64,000 bases of DNA, taken from contig MJCC01000003.1 in NCBI GenBank assembly GCA_001766655.1, positions 1,068,480 to 1,132,479 of the forward strand. The letters run 5' to 3'. The notes under the pieces are model-generated. The model ran no database searches. It was not told the DNA's origin and saw only the letters and a list, made by a program, of their open reading frames with translations. The DNA comes from Phytomonas francai. Its lineage: Eukaryota > Euglenozoa > Kinetoplastea > Trypanosomatida > Trypanosomatidae. This document shows, piece after piece, positions 29,572 through 38,020 of this stretch. The position numbers and the translations under genes were made by a program. The first letter of the stretch is position 1; each line of letters opens with the position of its first letter.

Positions 29572-29745
29572 TTAGCGAAGCTTGGTGAAGCCAATGTTCT
29601 GGGCATTTTCACGGAAGCACTGGCGGCAAATGTTGAGCTCGTACTTGCGAATGATGGCCTTCTGATTGGAGCAGATCACGCAGTGTCGAGAGCCTTTGCC
29701 CATGCCGATCTTCTGGCGGGAACGCCACTGTTCGAGATGACCCAT
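29572..29745 (-). CDS. RPS29: Small-subunit ribosomal protein uS14 (S29)
   Basis: 57 residues, ATG start at 29,745, TAA at 29,574-29,572. Starts MGHLEQW and contains [28 protein letters not shown] and IGFTKLR. These match eukaryotic S29, including the C-x2-C and C-x2-C zinc-binding pairs, and the full length is normal for the family. It is a structural protein of the 40S head near the mRNA/tRNA channel. On the minus sense a pyrimidine tract with a TG repeat lies about 45-85 bases upstream, with an AG acceptor predicted after 29,773, giving a 5' UTR of about 27 bases. A longer overlapping 78-codon frame in this place is a shadow. Confidence 0.93.
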   Translation of the reverse strand: MGHLEQWRSRQKIGMGKGSRHCVICSNQKAIIRKYELNICRQCFRENAQNIGFTKLR

Positions 29746-30087
29746 GATGGTTAGTCTTTATGTAAAGCTCAGCTTTCCGAATTAACAGTAATGAAAACAC
29801 ACACACACACAAAAAGAGAAGGAAGACAAATTGCAGGGGAATCAACGATAATTCTGTAGCTTTAGTCAGCTTTACCCACCCACACCCCTAAGTAGCATAA
29901 GAAAAAAGAAAAGTAGTTTCTGTTAGATTACGAACCGATCTAATTATAATGATACCATTTAATTTAAGCGATTTCTACACAAAAATGTGCCAAATAACAC
30001 GGATAAAAGAAGTTCGAGAAATTCTATTCTCTAGACACTCGCGCCTTAATCGAATTTGAAGTCAGGAAAAAGAACAGAAAACTAGAT
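29746..30087. other. Intergenic region between GH63 glucosidase and uS14
   Basis: About 340 bases holding the glucosidase 3' UTR and the uS14 pyrimidine tract. Nothing else seen. Confidence 0.7.
29773..29830 (-). promoter_or_regulatory. Predicted trans-splicing signal for uS14
   Basis: The minus sense reads as a run of T and C with a TG microsatellite, followed by AG at 29,774-29,773. In kinetoplastids such a tract directs spliced-leader addition at the first downstream AG and polyadenylation of the gene before it. Confidence 0.5.
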
Positions 30088-32943
30088 TTACTTAGATGCG
30101 AAATCATCTAGGATTCCCAAAAGAAGAGCCTGTGTACCGATGTAGGTCTTGCTACCCTCACCACGCCCGTTCACAGGGTTGTAAAACTCCCACCACCGAT
30201 TCCCATTCCGTATCGTCTCCGCCATGTCTAACCGCAGTTGAGTGTAAAAGTTATGCGTATCCCTGTCGATCTCTGAACCTGCGAGAATATCCAGGTATGT
30301 GGATTTAAGCGCGTACAAAAACATGAGGTTGACGGAAGGCCACACGTAGCCCATCCAGACGTTGCGATGCGGCAGCCCCGCCTCCCTCGCGCGTCGGACC
30401 GAATCGAAGGAAACGGACATGAGGCCGAATTTTGTCTGCAGTTCATCACGGGCGATTCGAATAGTCGCGCGAATCTTTTCCAGGTCCGATCGCACGACCC
30501 CGAGCATAACCGGGAAGAGGTTCGCATACCCGACGTAGGGGGAAAACGCTCGGGTCAGGCAGCCCGCACGATCCGCGTACCGCCCGCGAGCGCTATCCCA
30601 GTGCACCGCGGCGAGCTGAGCCTCCCAGTCCACATTCACGCTGGCGGGCAGGCCGAGGTGCACTACCTCGATGCGCGAAATGAGGCCGCTCAGCAGGGCA
30701 ACCCAGGAGAAAAGATCCACGTGGGCCTCCATGAAATGCTCGCCCGGGCAGAACGGCCGCGGGTAGTCGCTCATCCCGCTCGCGGGGAGGGTGTGGCCGT
30801 CCCGGGAGCGCCAGCGGTAGACGAGGAGGTCGGCCGGGTCCTCGCTGACCTCGCGCGGCCACGCCTCGAGCGGCCGTCGGCCTGCGCAGCCCTTCGCGAG
30901 CGCCTTCGTGGCCCCCCCGCACTGAGTCCGATGCCACCAGCCCCTCCATCGCTGCAAGGAGGGCAATATCGCCCGGAGAAAGCGCTCATCCGCGTGGACC
31001 TCCTCGGTATAATACGCCGGGGTGTTGCGCCTTTTCCGGGGGTTGGCCCGCTTCAAACGCGCCCCCTTGCGCTCCATCTCATTCAGCAGCTCCTGCAGCC
31101 CTAAAAGGATCGTCGGGGGGGCGCCAAAGCTCGTCCGCGCGTACCGCAGCTCCGCAGGCATGACGGAGCGAATCATGGCGGTAAACCCGGCGAGGTTAGG
31201 GATGAAACCGGTCTGGGGGTCCTGCGCGCCCACCAGCCAGGACGCAAGGACGTCCTTCACGATCTCTTTATTCCACCGAAGCTGGAATAAAAGCTGCAAT
31301 CCAGTCAGGGACTGCTGCCCAAACGCCTCATCGGTGCGTGAGCCCACGGACGCCATCGCGCTCGCCGCATAGCTGGATAAATTGAGCTGCTGGTCTGACC
31401 ACGGCGCCTGCGCGACTGCGATCTGATCCTGCAGCTCATCGGCGTTCGTTTCGACCACGAAATAGCGCCCGACGGCGAAGGAAATGGACCCAAAGGACTC
31501 CCCCAGGGTCTGCGTGAGGATGTGCTGATAGAGATCCCCTTTCACTCGGAACCCGTTCACCCAGTTCCGACAAATACCACGCATATGCCGCATCACCGCC
31601 TTTTCACGTCGACGGAAGATGTTGGAGAGCTGACAGGAAGTCAGCCCCTCGTAGGTCGGGGGCGGCTGCGCTCGCGAGGATGGTTCGGAGCCCGCCTTGA
31701 GTGCTTTTCCAGTTCCTTCAGAGACCGGCTCGGATTGCACCGGGCTCAACGAAAGCTCGAGCCTGAAGTCCGTATTGTAGAACTTTTTCATTACCACCAC
31801 GTTATGTTCGGTCGCGCCGGTGCCAACATTTCCGTTGGGCGATCGAAAGCTGGATTGGTCGGCGGACTCGATGTAGGTAAAGGCTGTACTTGGCAGGTTT
31901 CGAAGATCGAGTTTTTGCTTTTGCAATTGGCGGGCCTGATGGCCGAACGCAATGCCCTTACCGGACATCATCGCGCGCTCATCTGGAGTTCCACCAACTG
32001 TATACGCGGTCGAAAGGGCAAAACCATCGTCGATGTTGGTCTGAAGGCCGTAGATACGCCATGGGGCCGTGTCGTATAACGGGCTGTGATGGTCATAAAC
32101 ACGCACTTTAAACGCTTCCTTTTCTGAGCGATGGTTAAGGAGTTTGCTCTTGAGGACTGGACTCCAGTCGCCATCGTTATGCCCATCCGGGGCCTCGACC
32201 CTCACCGCCTCGTTCATATCCGCGTTCGCAACGTAAAGCACGAAGTCGATCGGGCTCTCCACGCGGGCGTGCACACGAACATGCCATGCGTTCCCAGAAG
32301 GACTTTTTAAAAATTCTACGTCCATCTGAAGTTTGTTCGCCGTATCTACCACTATTTGCTTGCCGTAGTGAATTCCATCGTGGGTAATCCAACGAATTTT
32401 CATCATTTCCGGATCCGAGCCAAATTTGTACGTCGTGCGTGGGGCCCTAACTTTGTTATGTGTAAACGTCATAACGTGCCGTAGATGATACGCCCCCGGC
32501 GTATCGTACCATGCGATCCCTACGACAACGGGTTGAGCGGAGCGACTCTTCAACGCGAAAATATGGCTGGGCTCATAAGTCCCCCAAAACATTGAAAGAT
32601 TGTAGGCATCCGATAGATACAATGGCGGGTTACTAAAGTAGCTGGTGTACTCCCTCTCGATAGCCTCCACGGTGGGATCGGGCCTAAAGAACTTATCTCC
32701 CGCACGGCATCGAAGGTGTTCAAAAATAAAGAAAGGAGTGAAGTAATACACCAACATTAGAGGGATACCTAACGCAAGGATAAGAAAGGAGATGTAGAAA
32801 ATGATACCTTTACGGCGTTCATGCCGTACGATGCGCTTATGCCGCTCCTTTTTTTCATCCTCCGTTGGGTCCGGCATCGAGACTAAAGCGGCGGAGGTTC
32901 CATCTACCGCGTTTCGATGCGCAAGCGAACGCCTATCACGCAT
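30088..32943 (-). CDS. Mannosyl-oligosaccharide glucosidase (ER glucosidase I, GH63)
   Basis: 951 residues from the first ATG (32,943; upstream TTG rejected). Glucosidase I removes the outermost alpha-1,2-glucose from N-linked glycans in the ER lumen. A cytosolic basic tail is followed by one membrane anchor (about 46-70, FYISFLILALGIPLMLVYYF), giving type II topology as in glucosidase I. FWGTYEPSHIFALKSRS begins the catalytic part. SGMSDYPRPF and then EAHVDLFSW carry the conserved acidic residues (Glu739, Asp743), and WEFYNPVNGRGEGS closes the (alpha/alpha)6 barrel. The catalytic motifs look intact. Kinetoplastids generally transfer unglucosylated oligosaccharides, so this gene is unexpected. 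A block at about 30,550-31,100 is much more GC-rich than the rest. Confidence 0.9.
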   Translation of the reverse strand: MRDRRSLAHRNAVDGTSAALVSMPDPTEDEKKERHKRIVRHERRKGIIFYISFLILALGIPLMLVYYFTPFFIFEHLRCRAGDKFFRPDPTVEAIEREYTSYFSNPPLYLSDAYNLSMFWGTYEPSHIFALKSRSAQPVVVGIAWYDTPGAYHLRHVMTFTHNKVRAPRTTYKFGSDPEMMKIRWITHDGIHYGKQIVVDTANKLQMDVEFLKSPSGNAWHVRVHARVESPIDFVLYVANADMNEAVRVEAPDGHNDGDWSPVLKSKLLNHRSEKEAFKVRVYDHHSPLYDTAPWRIYGLQTNIDDGFALSTAYTVGGTPDERAMMSGKGIAFGHQARQLQKQKLDLRNLPSTAFTYIESADQSSFRSPNGNVGTGATEHNVVVMKKFYNTDFRLELSLSPVQSEPVSEGTGKALKAGSEPSSRAQPPPTYEGLTSCQLSNIFRRREKAVMRHMRGICRNWVNGFRVKGDLYQHILTQTLGESFGSISFAVGRYFVVETNADELQDQIAVAQAPWSDQQLNLSSYAASAMASVGSRTDEAFGQQSLTGLQLLFQLRWNKEIVKDVLASWLVGAQDPQTGFIPNLAGFTAMIRSVMPAELRYARTSFGAPPTILLGLQELLNEMERKGARLKRANPRKRRNTPAYYTEEVHADERFLRAILPSLQRWRGWWHRTQCGGATKALAKGCAGRRPLEAWPREVSEDPADLLVYRWRSRDGHTLPASGMSDYPRPFCPGEHFMEAHVDLFSWVALLSGLISRIEVVHLGLPASVNVDWEAQLAAVHWDSARGRYADRAGCLTRAFSPYVGYANLFPVMLGVVRSDLEKIRATIRIARDELQTKFGLMSVSFDSVRRAREAGLPHRNVWMGYVWPSVNLMFLYALKSTYLDILAGSEIDRDTHNFYTQLRLDMAETIRNGNRWWEFYNPVNGRGEGSKTYIGTQALLLGILDDFASK

Positions 32944-33335
32944 CAAGTCTAACTTTACGCGTCAAGATCTACAAGCAAAGGCTGAAATGGTTGCGTTTGG
33001 ATGAAGCGATAGGGAAAAAACTTTAATTAGCAAATTAAGAAAGAAATGTACTATCAATCGTTTAAAACTTAAACGACAGCACTGCTATATTTAAACTTCT
33101 TTTTGAATGAAAATAATAAAAAAAAAACGATAAAAGATAAAGAAAAGATTTGTTAGAGTTTATTGTTTTTGTTGTTTATTGCTCGCTTGTCTACAAAAAA
33201 AAAAAAAAGGCACTTCATCTCACCGCTCATATTTTCTTTCTACACCAAGACTTTGTTACCACATGTCCATTACCTAAAACGCTAGGGAAACGACTCAATT
33301 ATCCGTTCTCATTCAAAAATCGTATTATTGTATCG
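32944..33335. other. Intergenic region between the PPR-like gene and GH63 glucosidase
   Basis: About 390 bases, AT-rich with A runs (33,195-33,208). Nothing recognised apart from expected processing signals. Confidence 0.65.
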
Positions 33336-34283
33336 CTACCCCTCCTTATATCGATTTAGCCAAAGCTTACCAAGCTCATCAAACGAATCCTGCGTTTGCC
33401 GCTTTGAAGCCGCGTTATTAACCTCCGAAAACATAATGCGCCCGATCCATGGTTTATTTTCCGGCAGAAGCTGATTGCTAATGCCACTCAACACAAAATC
33501 CAGAGCCTGTTCAGAAAGACTCTCCCCACGACTCTGGGTGTAGTCATCATGAAAGCGCATCGCCCAGCCCTCTTCCTCCAGACGCTGCAGCGAATACATC
33601 ATCGCGTGGTATGTTTCCATATTCATAGCAAAATGGCAACGACGTAAGGAATAAAAGACGGCCAAAGCCTCCGCATAGCTATTCGTTCGTGAAAAAAGGT
33701 GTTGAACGGTGCGGACGGATAGCTTTCGGCCCTGGCGCCCGGTGACATGGAGAATCTTCTCAAGCTGCTCCGTACCCACGGTATTAGAGAATGGAACGCA
33801 CAATAGCAGAAGACGATCGAGCGCTTCGCCTAAACCACGGCAGACATCCTCCTCTCTGGGTGTGGTCACGCTAATACGATATTTATCTAAAATTCGAGCA
33901 ACTTCTGCGATGCGCGCCTGATCGCTTGAGCTTTGCTCTTCTTCATCTGTTGTGTTTGAACTGTCAAAGGAATTAAGCTCCTGTTCACTAGTGCTTCGCC
34001 ATAAATCAAAAATATCCCGTCTCGCAGATGCAGCCTTCTCCATCACCGACTTCACCGTCCCCGAGTGAATCTTTGAATTCGACGTCGCTGATTCTTCATG
34101 GGCGGAGGCACCCTCATGATTAATTCTAGGACCTGTCGTCGTCTCTCCGTCCGACGCATCACCCTCTTTTGTTGTGGAATTTAGCTCTGTCCCTTGGTAG
34201 CGCACCATTCGGTTGTGATGCGTGAAGGAAAGTAAACTTTCACATAAGAGCCTGCAGCCACGATTAGAACATACACGTCTCAT
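33336..34283 (-). CDS. Putative mitochondrial protein with PPR-like segment
   Basis: 315 residues, ATG start. The N-terminus (MRRVCSNRGCRLLCESLLSF) is Arg-rich, without acidic residues before about position 16, and could be a mitochondrial presequence. The middle is Ser/Thr/Glu-rich and probably disordered (about 30-125). The C-terminal half is helical. It includes SYAEALAVFYSLRRCHFAMN and ETYHAMMYSLQRL, which resemble a pentatricopeptide helix pair. Kinetoplastids have many PPR proteins in mitochondrial RNA processing and mitoribosomes, but one weak repeat does not prove membership. Family otherwise unknown to me. Confidence 0.6.
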   Translation of the reverse strand: MRRVCSNRGCRLLCESLLSFTHHNRMVRYQGTELNSTTKEGDASDGETTTGPRINHEGASAHEESATSNSKIHSGTVKSVMEKAASARRDIFDLWRSTSEQELNSFDSSNTTDEEEQSSSDQARIAEVARILDKYRISVTTPREEDVCRGLGEALDRLLLLCVPFSNTVGTEQLEKILHVTGRQGRKLSVRTVQHLFSRTNSYAEALAVFYSLRRCHFAMNMETYHAMMYSLQRLEEEGWAMRFHDDYTQSRGESLSEQALDFVLSGISNQLLPENKPWIGRIMFSEVNNAASKRQTQDSFDELGKLWLNRYKEG

Positions 34284-34871
34284 GATTTAGCCACATAGAT
34301 ATAGGGATAACTAGCCAACAAGACGCAAAATGGGGGATGAGTGAAATAAGCCCTTGAAGGAGGAGGAGGAGGAGAGGAAGGGGTAAGGAAAAAATTAGGA
34401 ATAGGAAATCAACCCACATTACTACATTGTAGACATTGCAAGGGGGGAGGGGGGGAAGTAGTCCTTAAAGACCACTAAATTTTAGGAGTTAAAGATAAAT
34501 CAGAACACTTTAAATTTACTTATCCTTTTCGATTGCTAGCATTAAAATGGGGGAAAAATTGTGTCGATAATGAATTAAAACTTCATACAGCTTTTAGAAC
34601 GTCAAAGTTTCCCATTCTATGTTAGAAAATACATTCAAATTACGATTTATGAAAACTTATTTCTTGTGTATATCTCCCAATTATGTGATTTAGCGCACAT
34701 TGCTCTCAGAATCGTAAAAATATATAAAACATACGTATACATGTTTCATGTATACATATATGCATATATCACAATTCTATACTTGTGCTAATTTATTAGT
34801 AAAAATTCCCAGTGTTTCCGTCATACGCAAGTGGGGCAGCTTTTTCATCGTTTCTTCAGCTCAAGTAGATC
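34284..34871. other. Intergenic region between CS/Sel1 gene and PPR-like gene
   Basis: About 590 bases. Two purine blocks on the plus strand (34,358-34,388 and 34,441-34,457) are strong pyrimidine tracts on the transcribed strand. The rest is AT-rich. Confidence 0.65.
34355..34390 (-). promoter_or_regulatory. Predicted polypyrimidine tract and acceptor for the PPR-like gene
   Basis: On the minus sense a CCT-repeat pyrimidine tract is followed by AG at about 34,355, some 70 bases before the ATG at 34,283. Another AG lies closer to the ATG. This is the typical arrangement for spliced-leader addition. Confidence 0.45.
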
Positions 34872-36734
34872 TCAGAACGAGAAAGTATCGGCGTTTGGAT
34901 TTGCTAACCATGGAATGACCTCCACGACGGTACCAAGAATAGAGTAAACGAAGGGCAAGATTGCAACACGGAGGGGAAAGGCCAGGGAATACACGCCATA
35001 CAGAGCTGCACCAATCACGCACGTTTTCTCCCAAAACACTTTTCGATTGGCCGAGCCCCCAAAGGATTTTTTGGTACGACGAATCGGGACGCCAGCCGCC
35101 TCAGTGGGGGCGGTTTTTCCCAGCATACTCAGACGCGCTACGGAGGGCGTCACCTGCACGACGTCGTCCTCCTCGGTATTCTTAGCGATGCGATTCAGAT
35201 TCGTCTGCGGAGCCTTAGCCGCGGACGCGGCCTCCTCCTCCTTTCGAAGCTTCTCCAGCATCCCAGGAATCTGCACCGCGCGTTTACTCAGCTCAGGTTG
35301 GGCGGCACTCGCGGCGTTAATGTAGTACTTCGCCTTCGCGTACGATTTCTCGACGCCGTGTTCGCCCTCAATGTGCATGCACCCCTTCACAAAATAAGCC
35401 GAGCCACAGCCACGATCAATCGCCTTTTCCAACCACGAATGGTACTTGCTAACGTCCTTCTGGCGGTTGATCTCGGCCTCGGAGGCTAGGGTGGACTCCG
35501 TACATCCGCGCAACCAAAGCTGCGCGAGGCTAAGCATGGCGCTCACGCTACCAAGCTTGGCTGCCCGTTGGAAGAAGTATAGCGCAGCAGGAAAGAGGGG
35601 CAAAAAGTGTCGTTCTCCTTTGTCGTATAGCTCACCGAGCTTTTGGTTTGCGGTGGCACTCGGATTCTTGTCGTCCAGGGCGCGATACAGCAGCAAAGAG
35701 GCCCCACGGGGTGATTCAAGCTGACTGTAAATGTTATACAAGAGCATAGTACCCTGCTCGTTCTGGTGGTGAATAGCCGCTAAACGAAGGTAATGTAAAC
35801 AAGCCTTAACATTCTTGTCATCTAAAAATTTGAGCCCAAGCTTGATCAGTTCGGATGAGCCCAGACTCCTCTCCTCGTCAGTTTTATATTCTTCGCTTTC
35901 AGATTCACCGAGTTCGCCAATGTTAACACGCGCTTTTTGTAAGTCCAACTTTGTGCATTGAATAAAATTCTCCAATGAGGTGGGCTGAGAACGCAGCTTA
36001 CGGCATTCGTTGTGCAACAAGAGAATCCTATCCAGGATCTTTACTTGGTCCTTAGCTACTTGAGCGAGCACAGGATCACTAGGATCCTTTGACTGTTCCT
36101 CCAGCTCAGCCCTCTTCTTCTTAACTTCCTCCTCTTCGCGCTTGTAGTTTTCAAGTTCAGCCCTCACAAATGCATTGTAGGACTTCGTTTCATCTTTTTT
36201 AGACGCAATAATCTCATCGGCAGCCTCCTGAAGGAGCTTTTCAATATCCTCCTCATCATGTTTCTTTTCTTCCGACTCCTGAGACTCGTTCTTCAGATTC
36301 TCAGATTTCCCCTGTTCGGTTGCCATAGGCTCACTATCCTCGTCCAGAATAGGTGGCAGCATCGGGAAATATTGGGTAAACATCCTGTTGATCTCATCTA
36401 GGGGGGTTAAAAGTGGGTCGTCATCTGACAAGGGAAGATCCAGAAGACAACTCCACACCGTTGGGACCTTTTTCTCAAGATCCACCACCACTACGGAGTT
36501 ATCGACACGCCACTCCACTTCACTGTTAACAGGGGCATGAAGACGCCACTGAAGCAGACGCTCACTGGCGTGGCTGATGCAAAGAACCGTCGAATCCTTG
36601 ATCTCTACGGAAAGATCGCGCGGGCGGACGTTGGTGGGAACAATGTTCGGTATCCGAATTTCCAATCCATTTTCATTATCCTCACCTTGTGTCCAGGAAG
36701 CATTTCCGATGCTCAGAGTAGTCGGAATCGCCAT
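34872..36734 (-). CDS. NudC-type CS domain protein with Sel1-like repeats and C-terminal membrane segments
   Basis: 620 residues, ATG start. Residues about 8-105 resemble the p23/NudC CS domain: ASWTQGED, VRPRDLSVEI, LLQWRLHAPV, a Val-rich strand and then TVWSCLLDLP. Such domains bind Hsp90 or act as chaperones. A charged, Glu/Lys-rich helical linker (about 140-250) follows. Sel1/TPR-like repeats come next (about 295-470: GLKFLDDKNVKACLHYLRLA, LLYRALDDK, ALYFFQRAAKLG, SVSAMLSLAQLWLRG, YAKAKYYINAA). The last 55 residues contain two hydrophobic segments (CVIGAALYGVYSLAF, VAILPFVYSILGTVVEVIPWL), suggesting tail anchoring. A co-chaperone role at an organelle membrane is inferred. I know no characterised protein with this exact layout. 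Confidence 0.75.
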   Translation of the reverse strand: MAIPTTLSIGNASWTQGEDNENGLEIRIPNIVPTNVRPRDLSVEIKDSTVLCISHASERLLQWRLHAPVNSEVEWRVDNSVVVVDLEKKVPTVWSCLLDLPLSDDDPLLTPLDEINRMFTQYFPMLPPILDEDSEPMATEQGKSENLKNESQESEEKKHDEEDIEKLLQEAADEIIASKKDETKSYNAFVRAELENYKREEEEVKKKRAELEEQSKDPSDPVLAQVAKDQVKILDRILLLHNECRKLRSQPTSLENFIQCTKLDLQKARVNIGELGESESEEYKTDEERSLGSSELIKLGLKFLDDKNVKACLHYLRLAAIHHQNEQGTMLLYNIYSQLESPRGASLLLYRALDDKNPSATANQKLGELYDKGERHFLPLFPAALYFFQRAAKLGSVSAMLSLAQLWLRGCTESTLASEAEINRQKDVSKYHSWLEKAIDRGCGSAYFVKGCMHIEGEHGVEKSYAKAKYYINAASAAQPELSKRAVQIPGMLEKLRKEEEAASAAKAPQTNLNRIAKNTEEDDVVQVTPSVARLSMLGKTAPTEAAGVPIRRTKKSFGGSANRKVFWEKTCVIGAALYGVYSLAFPLRVAILPFVYSILGTVVEVIPWLANPNADTFSF

Positions 36735-37067
36735 TGAGTGTTCTATTTATCTGTTTGATTGTATGGCTCGTTGATCTAAAAGAATCGCTAGGGTAGAAGA
36801 AATTAAATAAGTCTGACAGCTATAATCACCAAAAGCTAAACACTTAAGATTAACTAATAGATAATGATGATGCACATAGAAGCAGGGATGCGATATGCTC
36901 GGCAATGCATTACTATGAAGAAGCGCCATACATTTATTGATTTAGGGTTTAATTTATTTGAAGCTTCAAGACTCCCCTCCTCCCTCTTCCCTTCTAAATA
37001 AGTAGTAAGTATAGAAATAATAGTAATGGGACAATTAACACATTTAAAAGGAGATAATATAAGAGCC
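36735..37067. other. Intergenic region between SAM methyltransferase and CS/Sel1 gene
   Basis: About 330 bases, AT-rich, with a C-rich block at 36,975-36,993. No gene seen. Confidence 0.65.
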
Positions 37068-37769
37068 TTATGTATCTACTTCGCACAGCTTTGGGTGTGC
37101 CATTACTATGACCTGGGACCGAAAATATGAATTTTTCAGCACCTTGATTTTTAGAATTTCGACATTAGCTCGCTCTAAAACTTCCCTAAACTCATCCTCA
37201 TAGGTTACCTTACCAAAGTCAATGGTGGTCACAAAACTTAGAAATCGTTTTACAAACGGTGTTATATAGTTCCCGACAAGCGTGCGCTTCTCGAATGTCT
37301 GGGAAAAAAAAATGTTGCACGTATTTTGAACTTTTGAGGTAGGATCACGCAGCATACGCCTGCAGTGTTGTAGGGCTTCAACTTGGCCTTTGATCGCCAT
37401 AAAACTTCCAGAGAAATAGACTGCGTCAAATTTTTCAGAGAAGTCTCTGTTGAAATCGTGAATACTAGCATGCACAACGCGCACCACATATTGTATGTTG
37501 CCGCTTTTTGCGATGTTCATTTTTGCGCTATTGACGTAATCTAGGTCGTAGTCCACGCCCACGACGCTCATTTGCTTGCTGAAAAGAATATGGCGATTGT
37601 CAATAAGGCTTGTTGCAGTACCAATACCCACATCCAACAAATTGGTGCCTATAGGGCACTCGAGGAGCACCTCGCGATACCACTGAGAGGTTGTATCAAA
37701 GATAAAAAAGTCGTACAGAATGGATCTAATGCATTTAAACTTTTTTTTAATTTTAGATAACATTTCCAT
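37068..37769 (-). CDS. Class I SAM-dependent methyltransferase
   Basis: 233 residues. ATG at 37,769; a second ATG at 37,763 is also possible. Motif I is NLLDVGIGTATSL (about 43-55), and the acidic residue after the second strand is in VVGVDYDLDYV, both binding S-adenosylmethionine. FDAVYFSGSFM is the motif II strand and HCRRMLRD the following helix. Without a substrate-binding signature I cannot tell whether the target is a small molecule, lipid, protein or RNA. A basic, hydrophobic N-terminus (KIKKKFKCIRSILYDFFIF) may touch membranes or be part of the cap. Confidence 0.8.
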   Translation of the reverse strand: MEMLSKIKKKFKCIRSILYDFFIFDTTSQWYREVLLECPIGTNLLDVGIGTATSLIDNRHILFSKQMSVVGVDYDLDYVNSAKMNIAKSGNIQYVVRVVHASIHDFNRDFSEKFDAVYFSGSFMAIKGQVEALQHCRRMLRDPTSKVQNTCNIFFSQTFEKRTLVGNYITPFVKRFLSFVTTIDFGKVTYEDEFREVLERANVEILKIKVLKNSYFRSQVIVMAHPKLCEVDT

Positions 37770-38020
37770 TTTTGTATATGAATATTTTCTTTACTTGTTA
37801 ATATCTCGTGTGTCTATTCTAAAAAAAAAAAAAAACTTAACACAAAGGCAGGAAGCCTTTTGAGGTGCCATAATAGAGATGCCACAATTTAGAAAGAAAA
37901 AAATGCTTAGTAGGATACACATACACAAAAAAAGAGCAAGCTTCTGCATGAATACTAGAAAGCCTCTCAAAATTTTAGACATTCAAAGACACGCGCGGAA
38001 AGATTAGGTAGATACAGGAA

